From: Polynucleobacter sp.
GTDB taxonomy: Bacteria > Pseudomonadota > Gammaproteobacteria > Burkholderiales > Burkholderiaceae
Length of the DNA: 27,367 nt
Direction of reading: 5' to 3'
Assembly (NCBI GenBank): GCA_023253245.1
Contig: JALRHB010000006.1
Span: 1-27,367 of the forward strand
The notes beneath the pieces were generated by a model. That model saw nothing but the letters and a program-made list of their open reading frames with translations, made no database searches and was not told the DNA's origin. Position numbers and translations under genes: made by a program. This document shows positions 8,408 to 16,618 of the stretch, piece by piece (position 1 is the stretch's first letter; each line of letters begins with the position of its first letter).

Positions 8408-8434
8408 AAAAGGGTGAACTTGGTTCACCCTTTT
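8408..8434. terminator. Bidirectional rho-independent terminator
   Basis: A perfect 12-bp stem (AAAAGGGTGAAC / GTTCACCCTTTT) has a 3-base loop. T-rich sequence follows on the plus strand, and TTTTT followed by CC on the minus strand. It lies between the convergent efflux pump and glutathione transferase genes and can end both transcripts. Confidence 0.9.
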
Positions 8435-8476
8435 ATTTATTACATGTTGTTACTAATTTAACGCCAGACTTAGCAC

Positions 8477-9145
8477 TCACTTAACAATGTTAAGTGCCTT
8501 CTCTTCAACTATCTTATATTGCGTGTTTTCTTGCAAACGTCTCATCCAGGCATCAATATTCTTTAGTTGACTGCGCGGTCCAGTTTGCTCCGGAAAGCTT
8601 TGATTGAGCAATATCCATCGATTGACGCATAGTGCTAATGGGATATCTCCAATTTGGAAGGTATCGCCTGAACAATACAGTTTGCAAGATAATTCTTGAT
8701 CAAGTAATTGAAGTAGCGAATCTGCCTCTTGGTAAGATTTTTCAATTAAAGCGTAGTTTCGTTCTGCTTCAGGCGTACGAGTCAGTCCAAGCATAGCTAC
8801 GCGTAATGGTGGCCACATCGTTCCAAGCTGCCAATCCATCCATTTTTCTGATTGATACTGAGTATTAATATCAGTAGAAAATCGATGGGAGTGATCGTAT
8901 TGCTTTGCGAGATAACGCACGATGGTATTAGATTCCCAGAGCACGATATTGCCGTCTACAAGAGTGGGCACAAGACCATTAGGGTTAAGTTTTAAAAATT
9001 CAGGGGTACGATTTTGTCCAAAGTGAAGGCCCGCATCAATGCGCTCAAAATCCTTGCCCTCTTGCATGCCTAATTCTGCTAGGCACCACAAGACCTTCTG
9101 TACATTGATGGAGGACTTTCTTCCCCAGAGTTTCATCATGGCCAT
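8477..9145 (-). CDS. Glutathione S-transferase family protein
   Basis: A 222-residue two-domain GST. The thioredoxin-like domain (residues 1-85) has KSSINVQKVLW, with Ser in the place of the catalytic residue of theta/beta-like enzymes. It also has NPNGLVPTLVDGNIVLWESN, containing the cis-Pro before Thr and the Glu-Ser pair that holds the glutathione gamma-glutamyl group. The all-helical C-terminal domain contains GDTFQIGDIPLALCVNRW, including the N-capping D. Likely substrates are electrophiles, but this cannot be specified. An AAAGAAAG lies just ahead of the ATG, with alternative Met at residues 3 and 4. The gene follows flavin reductase by 29 bases and is probably last in a three-gene unit. 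Confidence 0.93.
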   Translation of the reverse strand: MAMMKLWGRKSSINVQKVLWCLAELGMQEGKDFERIDAGLHFGQNRTPEFLKLNPNGLVPTLVDGNIVLWESNTIVRYLAKQYDHSHRFSTDINTQYQSEKWMDWQLGTMWPPLRVAMLGLTRTPEAERNYALIEKSYQEADSLLQLLDQELSCKLYCSGDTFQIGDIPLALCVNRWILLNQSFPEQTGPRSQLKNIDAWMRRLQENTQYKIVEEKALNIVK

Positions 9146-9174
9146 CTTTCTTTAAATAGTATTTAAAAATACGC

Positions 9175-9660
9175 TTAGGAAAAATCCAGTCCGCCAAACT
9201 TGCTGTGCGCAAATATCAGGGGCTGACTATTTGGGTTATGTTTGAGGTTGAGCACTTTGGCAACAATAATATTGTGATCGCCGCCAGTATGAATGGAAAC
9301 AGTCTCACATTCAAAGTAAGCAGCACAATCCTCAATTTGAGTAAGGCCGCCCGCTGTAATTTTGTGAGCAATATTGGCAAACTGATTTTCTTTAACTGTC
9401 GCAAAATGCATGGCCATAGACTCTTGTGAGCGCTCCAAAACATGTATTAAGTGTTTGTGACCCACTTCAAAGTTAGGCATTAAGCGGGAATGTTTTTTGA
9501 GACTCCAGAGAATCAACGGTGGCTCTAAAGAAACGGTATTGAAAGAGCTAATAGTGATGCCGTGATGATTTTGTGCTGCGTCAAGGCAGGTAATCACGGT
9601 GACCCCAGTAGCAAAAGATGAAAATCCTTTGCGAAGTTCGAGGGAGGTAAAGGGGGCCAT
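9175..9660 (-). CDS. Flavin reductase-like FMN-binding protein
   Basis: A 161-residue protein matching the flavin reductase-like domain. FATGVTVITC (about residues 16-25) and GITISSFNTVSLEPPLILWS (about residues 34-53) are the family's flavin-binding core, and GDHNIIVAKVL near residue 125 is the usual GDH motif. Members reduce free FMN or FAD with NAD(P)H, often for a partner monooxygenase, or act alone on other electron acceptors. No partner oxygenase is in the window. I see no clear ribosome site. The start lies 10 bases after the small lipoprotein gene, which suggests coupling. Identity is good; physiological role unknown. Confidence 0.9.
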   Translation of the reverse strand: MAPFTSLELRKGFSSFATGVTVITCLDAAQNHHGITISSFNTVSLEPPLILWSLKKHSRLMPNFEVGHKHLIHVLERSQESMAMHFATVKENQFANIAHKITAGGLTQIEDCAAYFECETVSIHTGGDHNIIVAKVLNLKHNPNSQPLIFAHSKFGGLDFS

Positions 9661-9670
9661 TGTTTGAGGA

Positions 9671-9967
9671 TTATTTAGCTGCAGGTAGCATTTGGGGGTT
9701 AATCGTAGTTCCTGGAATGGGGATCAAAACTTCATTTTCATCTGTTTTTACGCATTTGAAGCGATATTCCTTGCCTGCCTTGGAGAGAAAGCTTGCCCCT
9801 TGATAAAAATCATTCCTGCAAGCGGTGGTAGCAAAGTCCATTACCTCCTGTGGTGGTGCGCTAGAGTCAATTAAGCGCATATTGCCCATCGACATCTGAA
9901 TTTGGCTAGAGGAGCAAGCTACAAGAGTTAGGCTGGAAAGAGTAGTTAAGAGTAGAATTTTTTTCAT
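9671..9967 (-). CDS. Small predicted lipoprotein, unknown function
   Basis: A 98-residue protein that I do not recognise. It begins MKK with a hydrophobic stretch ending in the lipobox LVAC (Cys at residue 18), so it should be a membrane-anchored lipoprotein with about 80 mature residues. The mature part has two Cys (CRNDF and KCVKTDE) about 24 residues apart, which could form a disulfide, and a Pro-rich tail IPIPGTTINPQMLP. GAGG stands 5 bases before the ATG. It appears to head the operon with flavin reductase and GST, and it diverges from acuI. An envelope role is all that can be inferred. Confidence 0.75.
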   Translation of the reverse strand: MKKILLLTTLSSLTLVACSSSQIQMSMGNMRLIDSSAPPQEVMDFATTACRNDFYQGASFLSKAGKEYRFKCVKTDENEVLIPIPGTTINPQMLPAAK

Positions 9968-10055
9968 GGAAACCTCGATAATTACTAATGCTCGTTAGGA
10001 TAAACCTATTACGAATTTGCTGTTGAGAAGAGGCTGCTTTTAAAAAGGAAGAGAC

Positions 10056-11039
10056 ATGTTTAAAGCAATTTTGGTTAATAAAGATGATCAGGGCTATCAC
10101 GCTGAGGTTTCGAATCTACAGGAAGCAGCGCTACCAGAGGGGGATGTAACAGTTAAGGTCTTGTATTCGACGCTTAACTATAAAGATGGCTTGGCCATTA
10201 CTGGCAAAGGCCCCGTGGTAAGAAGTTTCCCTATGATTCCTGGAATTGATTTTGCCGGCGAGGTAATTGCAAGCAGCAGCCCTGATTACAAGTCTGGCGA
10301 TATGGTTTTGTTGAATGGTTGGGGGGTGGGCGAAGGTCACTGGGGCGGCTTATCTCAATTGGCTCGCGTAAAGGCAGAGTGGCTCATTCCTATGCCCAAG
10401 GGATTTACGGCTAAACAAGCATTAGCTATCGGCACAGCTGGTTATACAGCGATGTTATGTGTAATGGCTTTACAAAAACATGGTCTAAGGCCAAGTGATG
10501 GGGAGGTTTTAGTAACTGGTGCAGCTGGTGGAGTTGGTAGTTTTGCAATTACGCTTTTGAGCAAATTGGGATTTACTGTAGTAGCTAGTACAGGCCGAAT
10601 ATCTGAGGCAGAGTATTTAAAAACATTAGGGGCAAGCGAGATCATTGATCGCTCTACCCTCTCAGGCCCTGGTAAGCCATTGGCTAAAGAGCGTTGGGCT
10701 GCTGTGCTTGATAGTGTTGGTAGCCATACCCTTGCCAATGCCTGTGCGCAAACTAAAAGTGATGGAGCAGTTGCGGCTTGTGGTTTGGCGCAAGGTATGG
10801 ATTTTCCAGCGACTGTTGCACCCTTTATTTTGCGTGGCATTACTTTGTATGGCATTAATAGTGTGACTGTGCCACGCGCAAAAAGAATAGCCGCTTACGA
10901 GCAACTAAGCAAATTGGTTGACCTAAAAACTTTAGATGAAATCTCCCATGAAATTAATCTAGCAGAGTCTATTAAGTTTGCAGAAGAGTTGATGTCCGGA
11001 AAGGTTCGAGGTCGTTTAATTGTGAATGTTAATCAATGA
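10056..11039 (+). CDS. acuI: Acrylyl-CoA reductase AcuI/YhdH, zinc-free MDR family
   Basis: A 327-residue NADPH-dependent medium-chain reductase. The N-terminal GroES-like domain has LNYKDGLAITGKGPVVRSFP and IPGIDFAGEV, typical of the YhdH/AcuI group. The nucleotide-binding motif is VTGAAGGVGSFAI near residue 155, and the C-terminal part ends GRLIVNV as usual. AcuI reduces acrylyl-CoA to propionyl-CoA, and so detoxifies acrylate formed from DMSP or 3-hydroxypropionate pathways. It lacks the zinc ligands of alcohol dehydrogenases. A GGAAGAG precedes the ATG by a few bases. No DMSP lyase or propionate gene is in the window, so a general enal-CoA detoxifying role is as likely as a specific pathway. 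The 88-base divergent gap with the lipoprotein gene should hold its promoter. Confidence 0.9.
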   Translation: MFKAILVNKDDQGYHAEVSNLQEAALPEGDVTVKVLYSTLNYKDGLAITGKGPVVRSFPMIPGIDFAGEVIASSSPDYKSGDMVLLNGWGVGEGHWGGLSQLARVKAEWLIPMPKGFTAKQALAIGTAGYTAMLCVMALQKHGLRPSDGEVLVTGAAGGVGSFAITLLSKLGFTVVASTGRISEAEYLKTLGASEIIDRSTLSGPGKPLAKERWAAVLDSVGSHTLANACAQTKSDGAVAACGLAQGMDFPATVAPFILRGITLYGINSVTVPRAKRIAAYEQLSKLVDLKTLDEISHEINLAESIKFAEELMSGKVRGRLIVNVNQ

Positions 11040-11051
11040 GCGGATCTGTAT

Positions 11052-11228
11052 TTATTGGGATGTTTGTTGTTTTCGTATATCCAGCACATCCCAAATTGTG
11101 AGCTTCTCTTGATCAGATAATTCTGACCAACTAGCAATTTCAGTAAGCGTACGATAGCAACCACGACAGTAGTTATTTTCAGGATTGATGTCACACCAAT
11201 TAATGCAGGGCGATGGAACGGTTGCCAA
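11052..11228 (-). CDS. DUF1289 Cys-rich small protein
   Basis: The DUF1289 core, PSPCINWCDINPENNYCRGC, begins 5 residues after the proposed start. Four Cys (residues 8, 12, 21 and 24) in a C-x3-C-x8-C-x2-C pattern suggest metal or Fe-S binding. The rest, YRTLTEIASWSELSDQEK, is also typical. I chose TTG 11226-11228, which has AGG 7 bases upstream and gives 58 residues. An ATG at 11283-11285 gives 77 residues, but the extra part is not DUF1289-like and would overlap the start of the divergent hydrolase gene by 42 bases. The gene is convergent with acuI, with 12 bases between. Function of the family is unknown. Confidence 0.8.
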   Translation of the reverse strand: MATVPSPCINWCDINPENNYCRGCYRTLTEIASWSELSDQEKLTIWDVLDIRKQQTSQ

Positions 11229-11243
11229 AATATACCTAAATTT

Positions 11244-12329
11244 ATGAATACTAAAAGTCAAACGACTACAGATAACGCCATTCATTATCCCTTAGCCGAC
11301 CAGATCCCAGAAGTCGGCAGCTCAATTGAAATTGCGCCAGGTTTGCGTTGGTTGCGAATGCGCCTCCCCTTTGCTTTGGATCATATTAATTTGTGGCTCT
11401 TACGTGATCAATTGAATGGAGTCGAGGGTTGGACCATTGTGGATTGCGGTATTGCCAATGATGAAACCAAGGCCGCATGGCAGCAAATTTTTGCCACTCA
11501 ATTAGAGGGGTTGCCTGTACTGAGAATCATCGTCACCCACATGCACCCTGATCATGTTGGGCTTTCACAATGGTTATGTGAAAAATGGCAAGCCCCTTTG
11601 TGGATTTCAATGACAGATTTTTTGACTGCTCAATGGCTAAGTCATAAAGAAGGGGGTGCAGCAATTGGCGCTCGTGCAGGTAGTGGGGGGTCTGCAGATC
11701 ATTTCCAGAGACATGGATTAATTGCAGCAGAAGATTTAGAGAAAATTAGGGCGCGGTCTAATTACTACAGCAATATGGTACCGGGTGTACCACGTCAATA
11801 TCGTCGCATCATGGATGACGAAATGATTTCAATTGGTGGGCGACAGTGGAGAGTCATTATGGGTTTTGGGCACGCACCTGAGCATGCATCTTTATATTGT
11901 CAGGAATTGGACATGCTTATTTCAGGAGACATGTTGTTGCCACGGATTTCAACGAACGTGAGTGTCTATGATGCCGACCCGGATGCTGATCCCTTAGGGT
12001 TGTATCTGAGCTCATTGGAACGATATCTCCCATTGCCTGATGACACTGTGGTCCTGCCTTCTCATGGCAAGCCATTTAAGGGCATGAAACCACGCATTGC
12101 TCAGCTCATAGCACATCATGATGCGCGTTTGGCAGACACCCTTGGGGCATGTAAGAAGCCGGCAACTGCCCGTGAAATAGTGCCAGTTTTGTTTAAGCGT
12201 GAATTAGATATTCACCAACTAACATTTGCAATGGGCGAGGCTATTGCGCATCTGAATTACCTACTTCGTCGAGGAAAGTTGCATCGCCAGCTTTGCGACG
12301 ACGGCGTGTTGCGGTTTTCCGTGGTTTAG
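11244..12329 (+). CDS. MBL-fold metallo-hydrolase
   Basis: A 361-residue metallo-beta-lactamase-fold enzyme. The metal-binding motif HMHPDH is at residues 99-104. Later ligands are the His in GFGHAPEHASLY, the Asp in SGDMLLPRIS and the His in LPSHGKPFKG. The last 80 or so residues look like the winged-helix tail found in LACTB2/RNase Z-like hydrolases. Such proteins hydrolyse thioesters or RNA, and the substrate here is open. There is no Shine-Dalgarno before the ATG. The final 89 bases overlap the 3' end of the convergent PhaM-like gene. The start lies 15 bases from the proposed DUF1289 start on the other strand. Confidence 0.9.
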   Translation: MNTKSQTTTDNAIHYPLADQIPEVGSSIEIAPGLRWLRMRLPFALDHINLWLLRDQLNGVEGWTIVDCGIANDETKAAWQQIFATQLEGLPVLRIIVTHMHPDHVGLSQWLCEKWQAPLWISMTDFLTAQWLSHKEGGAAIGARAGSGGSADHFQRHGLIAAEDLEKIRARSNYYSNMVPGVPRQYRRIMDDEMISIGGRQWRVIMGFGHAPEHASLYCQELDMLISGDMLLPRISTNVSVYDADPDADPLGLYLSSLERYLPLPDDTVVLPSHGKPFKGMKPRIAQLIAHHDARLADTLGACKKPATAREIVPVLFKRELDIHQLTFAMGEAIAHLNYLLRRGKLHRQLCDDGVLRFSVV

Positions 12330-12690
12330 AGGCTTTTGTTTTAGCTTCCCCAGAAGCAGATCCTGTAGCTGCTGCAGCCGTTGCAGAGACGGCGTCTCCA
12401 AAGGACTTCAAGGCCATCATAGTGGCGTGCTGCACTTCAAGGCCTTGAATAGTGGACTTGAGAATATTGAGGTTAAGGTTAAGCCAATTTTCAACACTTT
12501 TCAGATCTTTAATGCGTTTCTCTAGTTCATCAGTATCAAGGCCTGGGAAAGCATTTGCGAACCCTCCGGCAGCCTTACTGGCATCGGCTGTAAAGGGAAA
12601 TTGACCGGGCGCCTGACCAGCTGCCGCTTGTCCCCACATTGTTTTCATCATTTCAAGGCTTTGATTGAATTCTGGGATAGTTCCAAACAT
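12241..12690 (-). CDS. phaM: PhaM-like polyhydroxybutyrate granule-associated protein
   Basis: With ATG 12688-12690 the product has 149 residues and starts MFGTIPEFNQSLEMMKTMWG, which resembles PhaM of Ralstonia (opening MFGxIPEF). GGAG lies 5 bases upstream, so this start is better than the TTG at 12726. An amphipathic helical segment, DELEKRIKDLKSVENWLNLN, is followed by an Ala-rich stretch and the basic tail KASKPRKTATRRRRK. PhaM binds the PHB synthase PhaC and, through its basic C-terminus, the nucleoid, so it places granules at cell division. The C-terminal coding part overlaps the tail of the MBL hydrolase on the opposite strand. It diverges from metH by 74 bases. No other PHB gene is in the window, and the assignment rests on the N-terminal pattern and tail. 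Confidence 0.75.
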   Translation of the reverse strand: MFGTIPEFNQSLEMMKTMWGQAAAGQAPGQFPFTADASKAAGGFANAFPGLDTDELEKRIKDLKSVENWLNLNLNILKSTIQGLEVQHATMMALKSFGDAVSATAAAATGSASGEAKTKASKPRKTATRRRRKAGDATFLDEVGNSDAQ

Positions 12691-12764
12691 AAGGGCTCCG
12701 AGTGAGATAAAAGTAGCGTTTGCCAATAGAATAAGGGATTCTAGAGACTATTCCCGGTTAAGCA

Positions 12765-13829
12765 ATGCAATTTAATGGTTTATCCCAGCCTTACACTCGC
12801 GGTCAAGCACTACCTGAGCTACTAAAGCAGCGCATTCTAATTTTGGATGGCGCCATGGGTACAATGATTCAGCAGTACAAGCTATCGGAGGCTGATTACC
12901 GCGGATTGCCTGACAACACACGTTTTGCAGATCATCCTGGCGATATCAAAGGCAACAATGAATTATTGACCTTAACCCAGCCGCAAATCATCAGCAAAAT
13001 TCATGAACAGTATCTTGATGCTGGTGCCGATATTATTGAGACCAATACTTTTGGTGCGACCTCAGTGGCTCAAGAGGACTATAGAATGGCCGAGCTTGCC
13101 TATGAGATGAATGAAGTTTCGGCAAAATTAGCTCGCGCAGCATGCGACAAATTCAGCACCCCAGATAAACCCCGTTTTGTGGCAGGTGCAATTGGCCCCA
13201 CACCAAAAACAGCAAGCATTTCTCCGGATGTGAATGATCCTGGTGCACGTAATGTGACATTTGACGCATTGCGTGCAGCATATCGTGAGCAGATAGAGGG
13301 TCTCTTTGCGGGTGGTGTCGATTTATTTTTGGTGGAAACAATTTTTGATACTCTTAACGCTAAAGCGGCTCTTTTTGCTTTAGATGAGTTCTTTGAGGAA
13401 ACGGGTGAACGTCTACCAGTCATGATTTCTGGAACGGTTACTGATGCATCTGGGCGAATTCTATCTGGCCAAACTGTCGAAGCATTTTGGAATAGCCTGC
13501 GTCATATCAAGCCACTGACTTTTGGTTTGAACTGTGCTCTCGGTGCGGCACTAATGCGTCCTTATATTGCAGAGCTAGCCCGTATTTGCGATGCTGCTGT
13601 GTCCTGCTATCCAAATGCTGGTTTGCCGAATCCCATGAGTGATACCGGATTTGATGAGACCCCTGAAATTACCTCTAGTTTAGTGGATGGATTTGCGAAA
13701 GATGGTTTGGTGAACCTCGTTGGTGGTTGCTGTGGCACCACGCCCGATCATATTCGCGCGATTGCTAATGCTGTTGCAAAGCGTAAGCCTCGTAACTTTT
13801 ACCGCGAGAGTGCTGAGGCATCAGTATGA
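12765..13829 (+). CDS. metH: Methionine synthase (cobalamin-dependent), homocysteine-binding subunit
   Basis: This 354-residue protein corresponds to the first module of MetH. LILDGAMGTMIQQY opens the homocysteine S-methyltransferase barrel. The zinc ligands are C257 (GLNCALGA) and C322-C323 (GGCCGTTPDH), which activate homocysteine thiolate. In E. coli this module is part of one 1227-residue chain. Here it is a separate gene whose stop overlaps the start of the next by four bases (ATGA). Together the two products have 1271 residues, so no domain is missing. It makes methionine from homocysteine and methyltetrahydrofolate. I see no cobalamin riboswitch in the 74-base upstream gap shared with phaM. 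Confidence 0.95.
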   Translation: MQFNGLSQPYTRGQALPELLKQRILILDGAMGTMIQQYKLSEADYRGLPDNTRFADHPGDIKGNNELLTLTQPQIISKIHEQYLDAGADIIETNTFGATSVAQEDYRMAELAYEMNEVSAKLARAACDKFSTPDKPRFVAGAIGPTPKTASISPDVNDPGARNVTFDALRAAYREQIEGLFAGGVDLFLVETIFDTLNAKAALFALDEFFEETGERLPVMISGTVTDASGRILSGQTVEAFWNSLRHIKPLTFGLNCALGAALMRPYIAELARICDAAVSCYPNAGLPNPMSDTGFDETPEITSSLVDGFAKDGLVNLVGGCCGTTPDHIRAIANAVAKRKPRNFYRESAEASV

Positions 13830-16579
13830 GCACTATCAAAAATACTAGCGTAATGCCAGCAATGAAGCTTTCTGGGCTAGAGCCCTTTAACGTTAGCAGT
13901 GCCGTAGGTTTTGTGAATATTGGAGAGCGCACTAACGTCACGGGTTCGAAAGCGTTTGCTCGCATGATTCTGAATAATCAATTTGATGAAGCGCTTGCAG
14001 TAGCGAGGCAGCAAGTTGAGAATGGCGCACAGGTAATCGACATCAATATGGATGAGGCGATGCTAGATTCTGAAGCAGCGATGACGCGCTTCTTAAATCT
14101 CATCGCTTCTGAGCCAGACATTGCTCGAGTGCCAATCATGATTGACTCCTCTAAATGGAGCGTAATTGAAGCTGGGCTCAAATGTATTCAAGGTAAACCG
14201 ATTGTTAATTCGATTTCTTTGAAGGAAGGTGAAGAGCCCTTTAGAAAGCAGGCGCGCTTAATTCGTCGTTATGGTGCCGCCACTGTAGTGATGGCATTTG
14301 ATGAAGTGGGTCAGGCTGACACTTTTAAGCGCAAGACGGAAATTTGCCAACGATCTTATGACATTCTCGTAAATGAAATTGGTTTTCCTGCTGAAGATAT
14401 TATTTTTGACCCCAATATTTTCGCTATCGCGACTGGTATTGAGGAGCATGATAATTACGCAGTTGACTTCATCGACGCTACGCGTTGGATCAAAGAGAAT
14501 CTGCCAGGTGCAAAGGTTAGTGGTGGCGTATCGAATGTTAGCTTTTCATTTCGTGGTAACGATCGGGTGCGTGAAGCCATTCATACAGTGTTTCTGTATC
14601 ACGCGATTCAGGCCGGCATGGATATGGGCATTGTTAATGCTGGACAGCTTGGAGTTTATGCTGATTTAGATCCTGAGTTGCGCGAGCGCGTAGAAGATGT
14701 TGTACTCAATCGTTTCAAAGAAAAAGATGGCAAAACACCTACTGAGCGTTTGCTTGATATTGCTGATCAATTTAAGGGTGGCGGTGCCAAGCAAGTTGAA
14801 AACTTGGCCTGGCGTGAAACTCCTGTACGCGAGCGTTTAACGTATGCCTTAGTGCATGGGATTACGACTTTTATTGAAGAAGATACGGAAGAGTTGCGCG
14901 CCCAGATTATGGGTGATGGCGGCAGGCCAATTGAGGTAATTGAAGGCCCACTCATGGATGGTATGAATGTAGTGGGCGATTTGTTTGGTGCTGGAAAAAT
15001 GTTCTTACCTCAAGTGGTTAAGAGTGCGCGGGTCATGAAGCAGGCTGTAGCCATCTTGATTCCGTATATTGAGGAGGAAAAGCGCCTTCATATTGCCTCG
15101 GGTGGCGAGGCTAAGGCCAAGGGCAAAATTGTCATGGCTACCGTAAAGGGCGATGTGCACGATATTGGTAAAAATATCGTGACAGTGGTGTTGCAGTGTA
15201 ATAACTTTGAAGTGGCCAATATGGGAGTGATGGTTCCTTGCGCAGAAATTTTGAAGCGTGCCAAGGAAGAAAAGGCAGACATTATTGGCTTGTCTGGTTT
15301 GATTACCCCCTCTCTTGAAGAGATGACTTATGTTGCACAAGAAATGCAGCGTGACGATTACTTCCGTGAGCGTCAGATTCCATTGATGATTGGCGGTGCT
15401 ACGACCTCACGTGTGCACACAGCAGTGAAAATTGCCCCCCATTACGATGGTCCTGTCATTTATGTACCAGATGCTTCTCGTTCTGTATCGGTAGCTTCGA
15501 GTTTGCTCTCCGATGAAAGCGCCAAGAAATTTATCCAAGACTTGCGCGATGATTATGTGCGCATTCGTGAACAGCATGCGAATAAAAAAGCAGCCCCCAC
15601 AATCTCATTGGAGGCTGCACGTCAGAATCGTGAGCTTATTGATTGGTCGAATTACGTTCCTGAAAAGCCAAAGTTCATTGGCCGTCGAGTATTTAAAAAC
15701 TTCGCCTTAAGTGACATTGCTAAGTACATTGATTGGACTCCCTTTTTTCAAACTTGGGATTTGGCTGGCAAGTTTCCAGCCATCCTAGATGATGAGATTG
15801 TGGGTATTGAGGCGCGTAAGGTGTATGCCGATGCACAAGTGCTATTGGATAAAGTAATTAAGGGTCAGTGGCTCCAAGCAGATGCCGTAGTTGCCTTCTA
15901 TCCCGCTAATACAGTAGGGGACGATATCGTTTTATATAGTGATGAGGAAAGACAGCACCCGCTTTTTGTTTGGCATAACTTACGTCAACAGTCCGAGCGT
16001 CCGGTTGTCGATGGTGTTCGGCGACCAAACCGCTGCCTTGCTGACTATGTTGCACCTAAAGACTCGGCTGTAGCGGATTACTTGGGCTGCTTTGCCGTCA
16101 CTACGGGGCATGGGGTCGACAAAAAGGTGGCAGAGTTTCAGGCTAAACACGATGACTACAGTGCGATTATGTTGAAGGCTTTAGCTGATCGTCTAGCAGA
16201 AGCATTTGCTGAGCTGATGCACCATCGTGTACGTACCGATTTATGGGGTTATGCCACTGATGAGATTCTGACAAATGATCAGATGATTAATGAGGAATAT
16301 CGAGGTATTCGCCCGGCGCCTGGTTACCCAGCTTGCCCTGCACATGAAGTGAAAAAAGATTTATTACGTGTCATTGGTTCACAGGATATTGGTATGAGCT
16401 TGACCGAGTCTATGGCTATGAATCCAGCATCTAGTGTGAGTGGGTTTTATTTAGCTCACCCAGATGCGCGTTACTTTAATGTGGGCAAAATATCAGCGGA
16501 TCAAGTTGAGGATCTAGCAAGGCGCCGCGGTGAATCTATTGAGACCGTGCGCCGCCAGCTTTCTAGCTCAATTGAGTAA
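13826..16579 (+). CDS. metH: Methionine synthase (cobalamin-dependent), folate/B12/activation subunit
   Basis: This 917-residue protein carries the other three MetH modules. The methyltetrahydrofolate (pterin-binding) barrel starts with FVNIGERTNVTGSKAFARMI and runs to about residue 290. The cobalamin cap and binding domains follow, with GDVHDIGKNIV containing the lower-ligand His445. The activation domain, which binds AdoMet and rescues oxidised cobalamin, carries RPAPGYPACPAH from R829. The protein takes a methyl group from methyltetrahydrofolate and passes it, through cobalamin, to homocysteine bound on the neighbouring subunit. The ATGA overlap with the upstream gene indicates coupled translation and probably balanced subunits. 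The split is a known arrangement in Burkholderiales, so it is not a frameshift. Confidence 0.97.
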   Translation: MSTIKNTSVMPAMKLSGLEPFNVSSAVGFVNIGERTNVTGSKAFARMILNNQFDEALAVARQQVENGAQVIDINMDEAMLDSEAAMTRFLNLIASEPDIARVPIMIDSSKWSVIEAGLKCIQGKPIVNSISLKEGEEPFRKQARLIRRYGAATVVMAFDEVGQADTFKRKTEICQRSYDILVNEIGFPAEDIIFDPNIFAIATGIEEHDNYAVDFIDATRWIKENLPGAKVSGGVSNVSFSFRGNDRVREAIHTVFLYHAIQAGMDMGIVNAGQLGVYADLDPELRERVEDVVLNRFKEKDGKTPTERLLDIADQFKGGGAKQVENLAWRETPVRERLTYALVHGITTFIEEDTEELRAQIMGDGGRPIEVIEGPLMDGMNVVGDLFGAGKMFLPQVVKSARVMKQAVAILIPYIEEEKRLHIASGGEAKAKGKIVMATVKGDVHDIGKNIVTVVLQCNNFEVANMGVMVPCAEILKRAKEEKADIIGLSGLITPSLEEMTYVAQEMQRDDYFRERQIPLMIGGATTSRVHTAVKIAPHYDGPVIYVPDASRSVSVASSLLSDESAKKFIQDLRDDYVRIREQHANKKAAPTISLEAARQNRELIDWSNYVPEKPKFIGRRVFKNFALSDIAKYIDWTPFFQTWDLAGKFPAILDDEIVGIEARKVYADAQVLLDKVIKGQWLQADAVVAFYPANTVGDDIVLYSDEERQHPLFVWHNLRQQSERPVVDGVRRPNRCLADYVAPKDSAVADYLGCFAVTTGHGVDKKVAEFQAKHDDYSAIMLKALADRLAEAFAELMHHRVRTDLWGYATDEILTNDQMINEEYRGIRPAPGYPACPAHEVKKDLLRVIGSQDIGMSLTESMAMNPASSVSGFYLAHPDARYFNVGKISADQVEDLARRRGESIETVRRQLSSSIE

Positions 16580-16618
16580 AAATAATCATGAATTGAAGAT
16601 TTTGTAGGGCTAAAGAAT

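Noticed and set aside
8478..8496. 8-bp inverted repeat CACTTAAC/GTTAAGTG at the end of the GST gene
   Set aside because: It lies within coding sequence, has low GC and no T-run after it. The stronger hairpin at 8408-8434 already explains termination.
10442..10855. 137-codon open frame antisense to acuI
   Set aside because: The composition is that of a reverse frame of a clear gene. It has no ribosome site and no recognisable domain.
12691..12764. Cobalamin or SAM riboswitch, or MetR sites, ahead of metH
   Set aside because: The gap is far too short for a cobalamin riboswitch, and no convincing conserved box or TGAA-N5-TTCA site was found. A loose repeat GGGATT...ATTCCC is too degenerate to claim.
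13826..13829. Frameshift explaining the two metH genes
   Set aside because: The ATGA overlap, full domain content of both parts and the known split in Burkholderiales make this a natural gene boundary.
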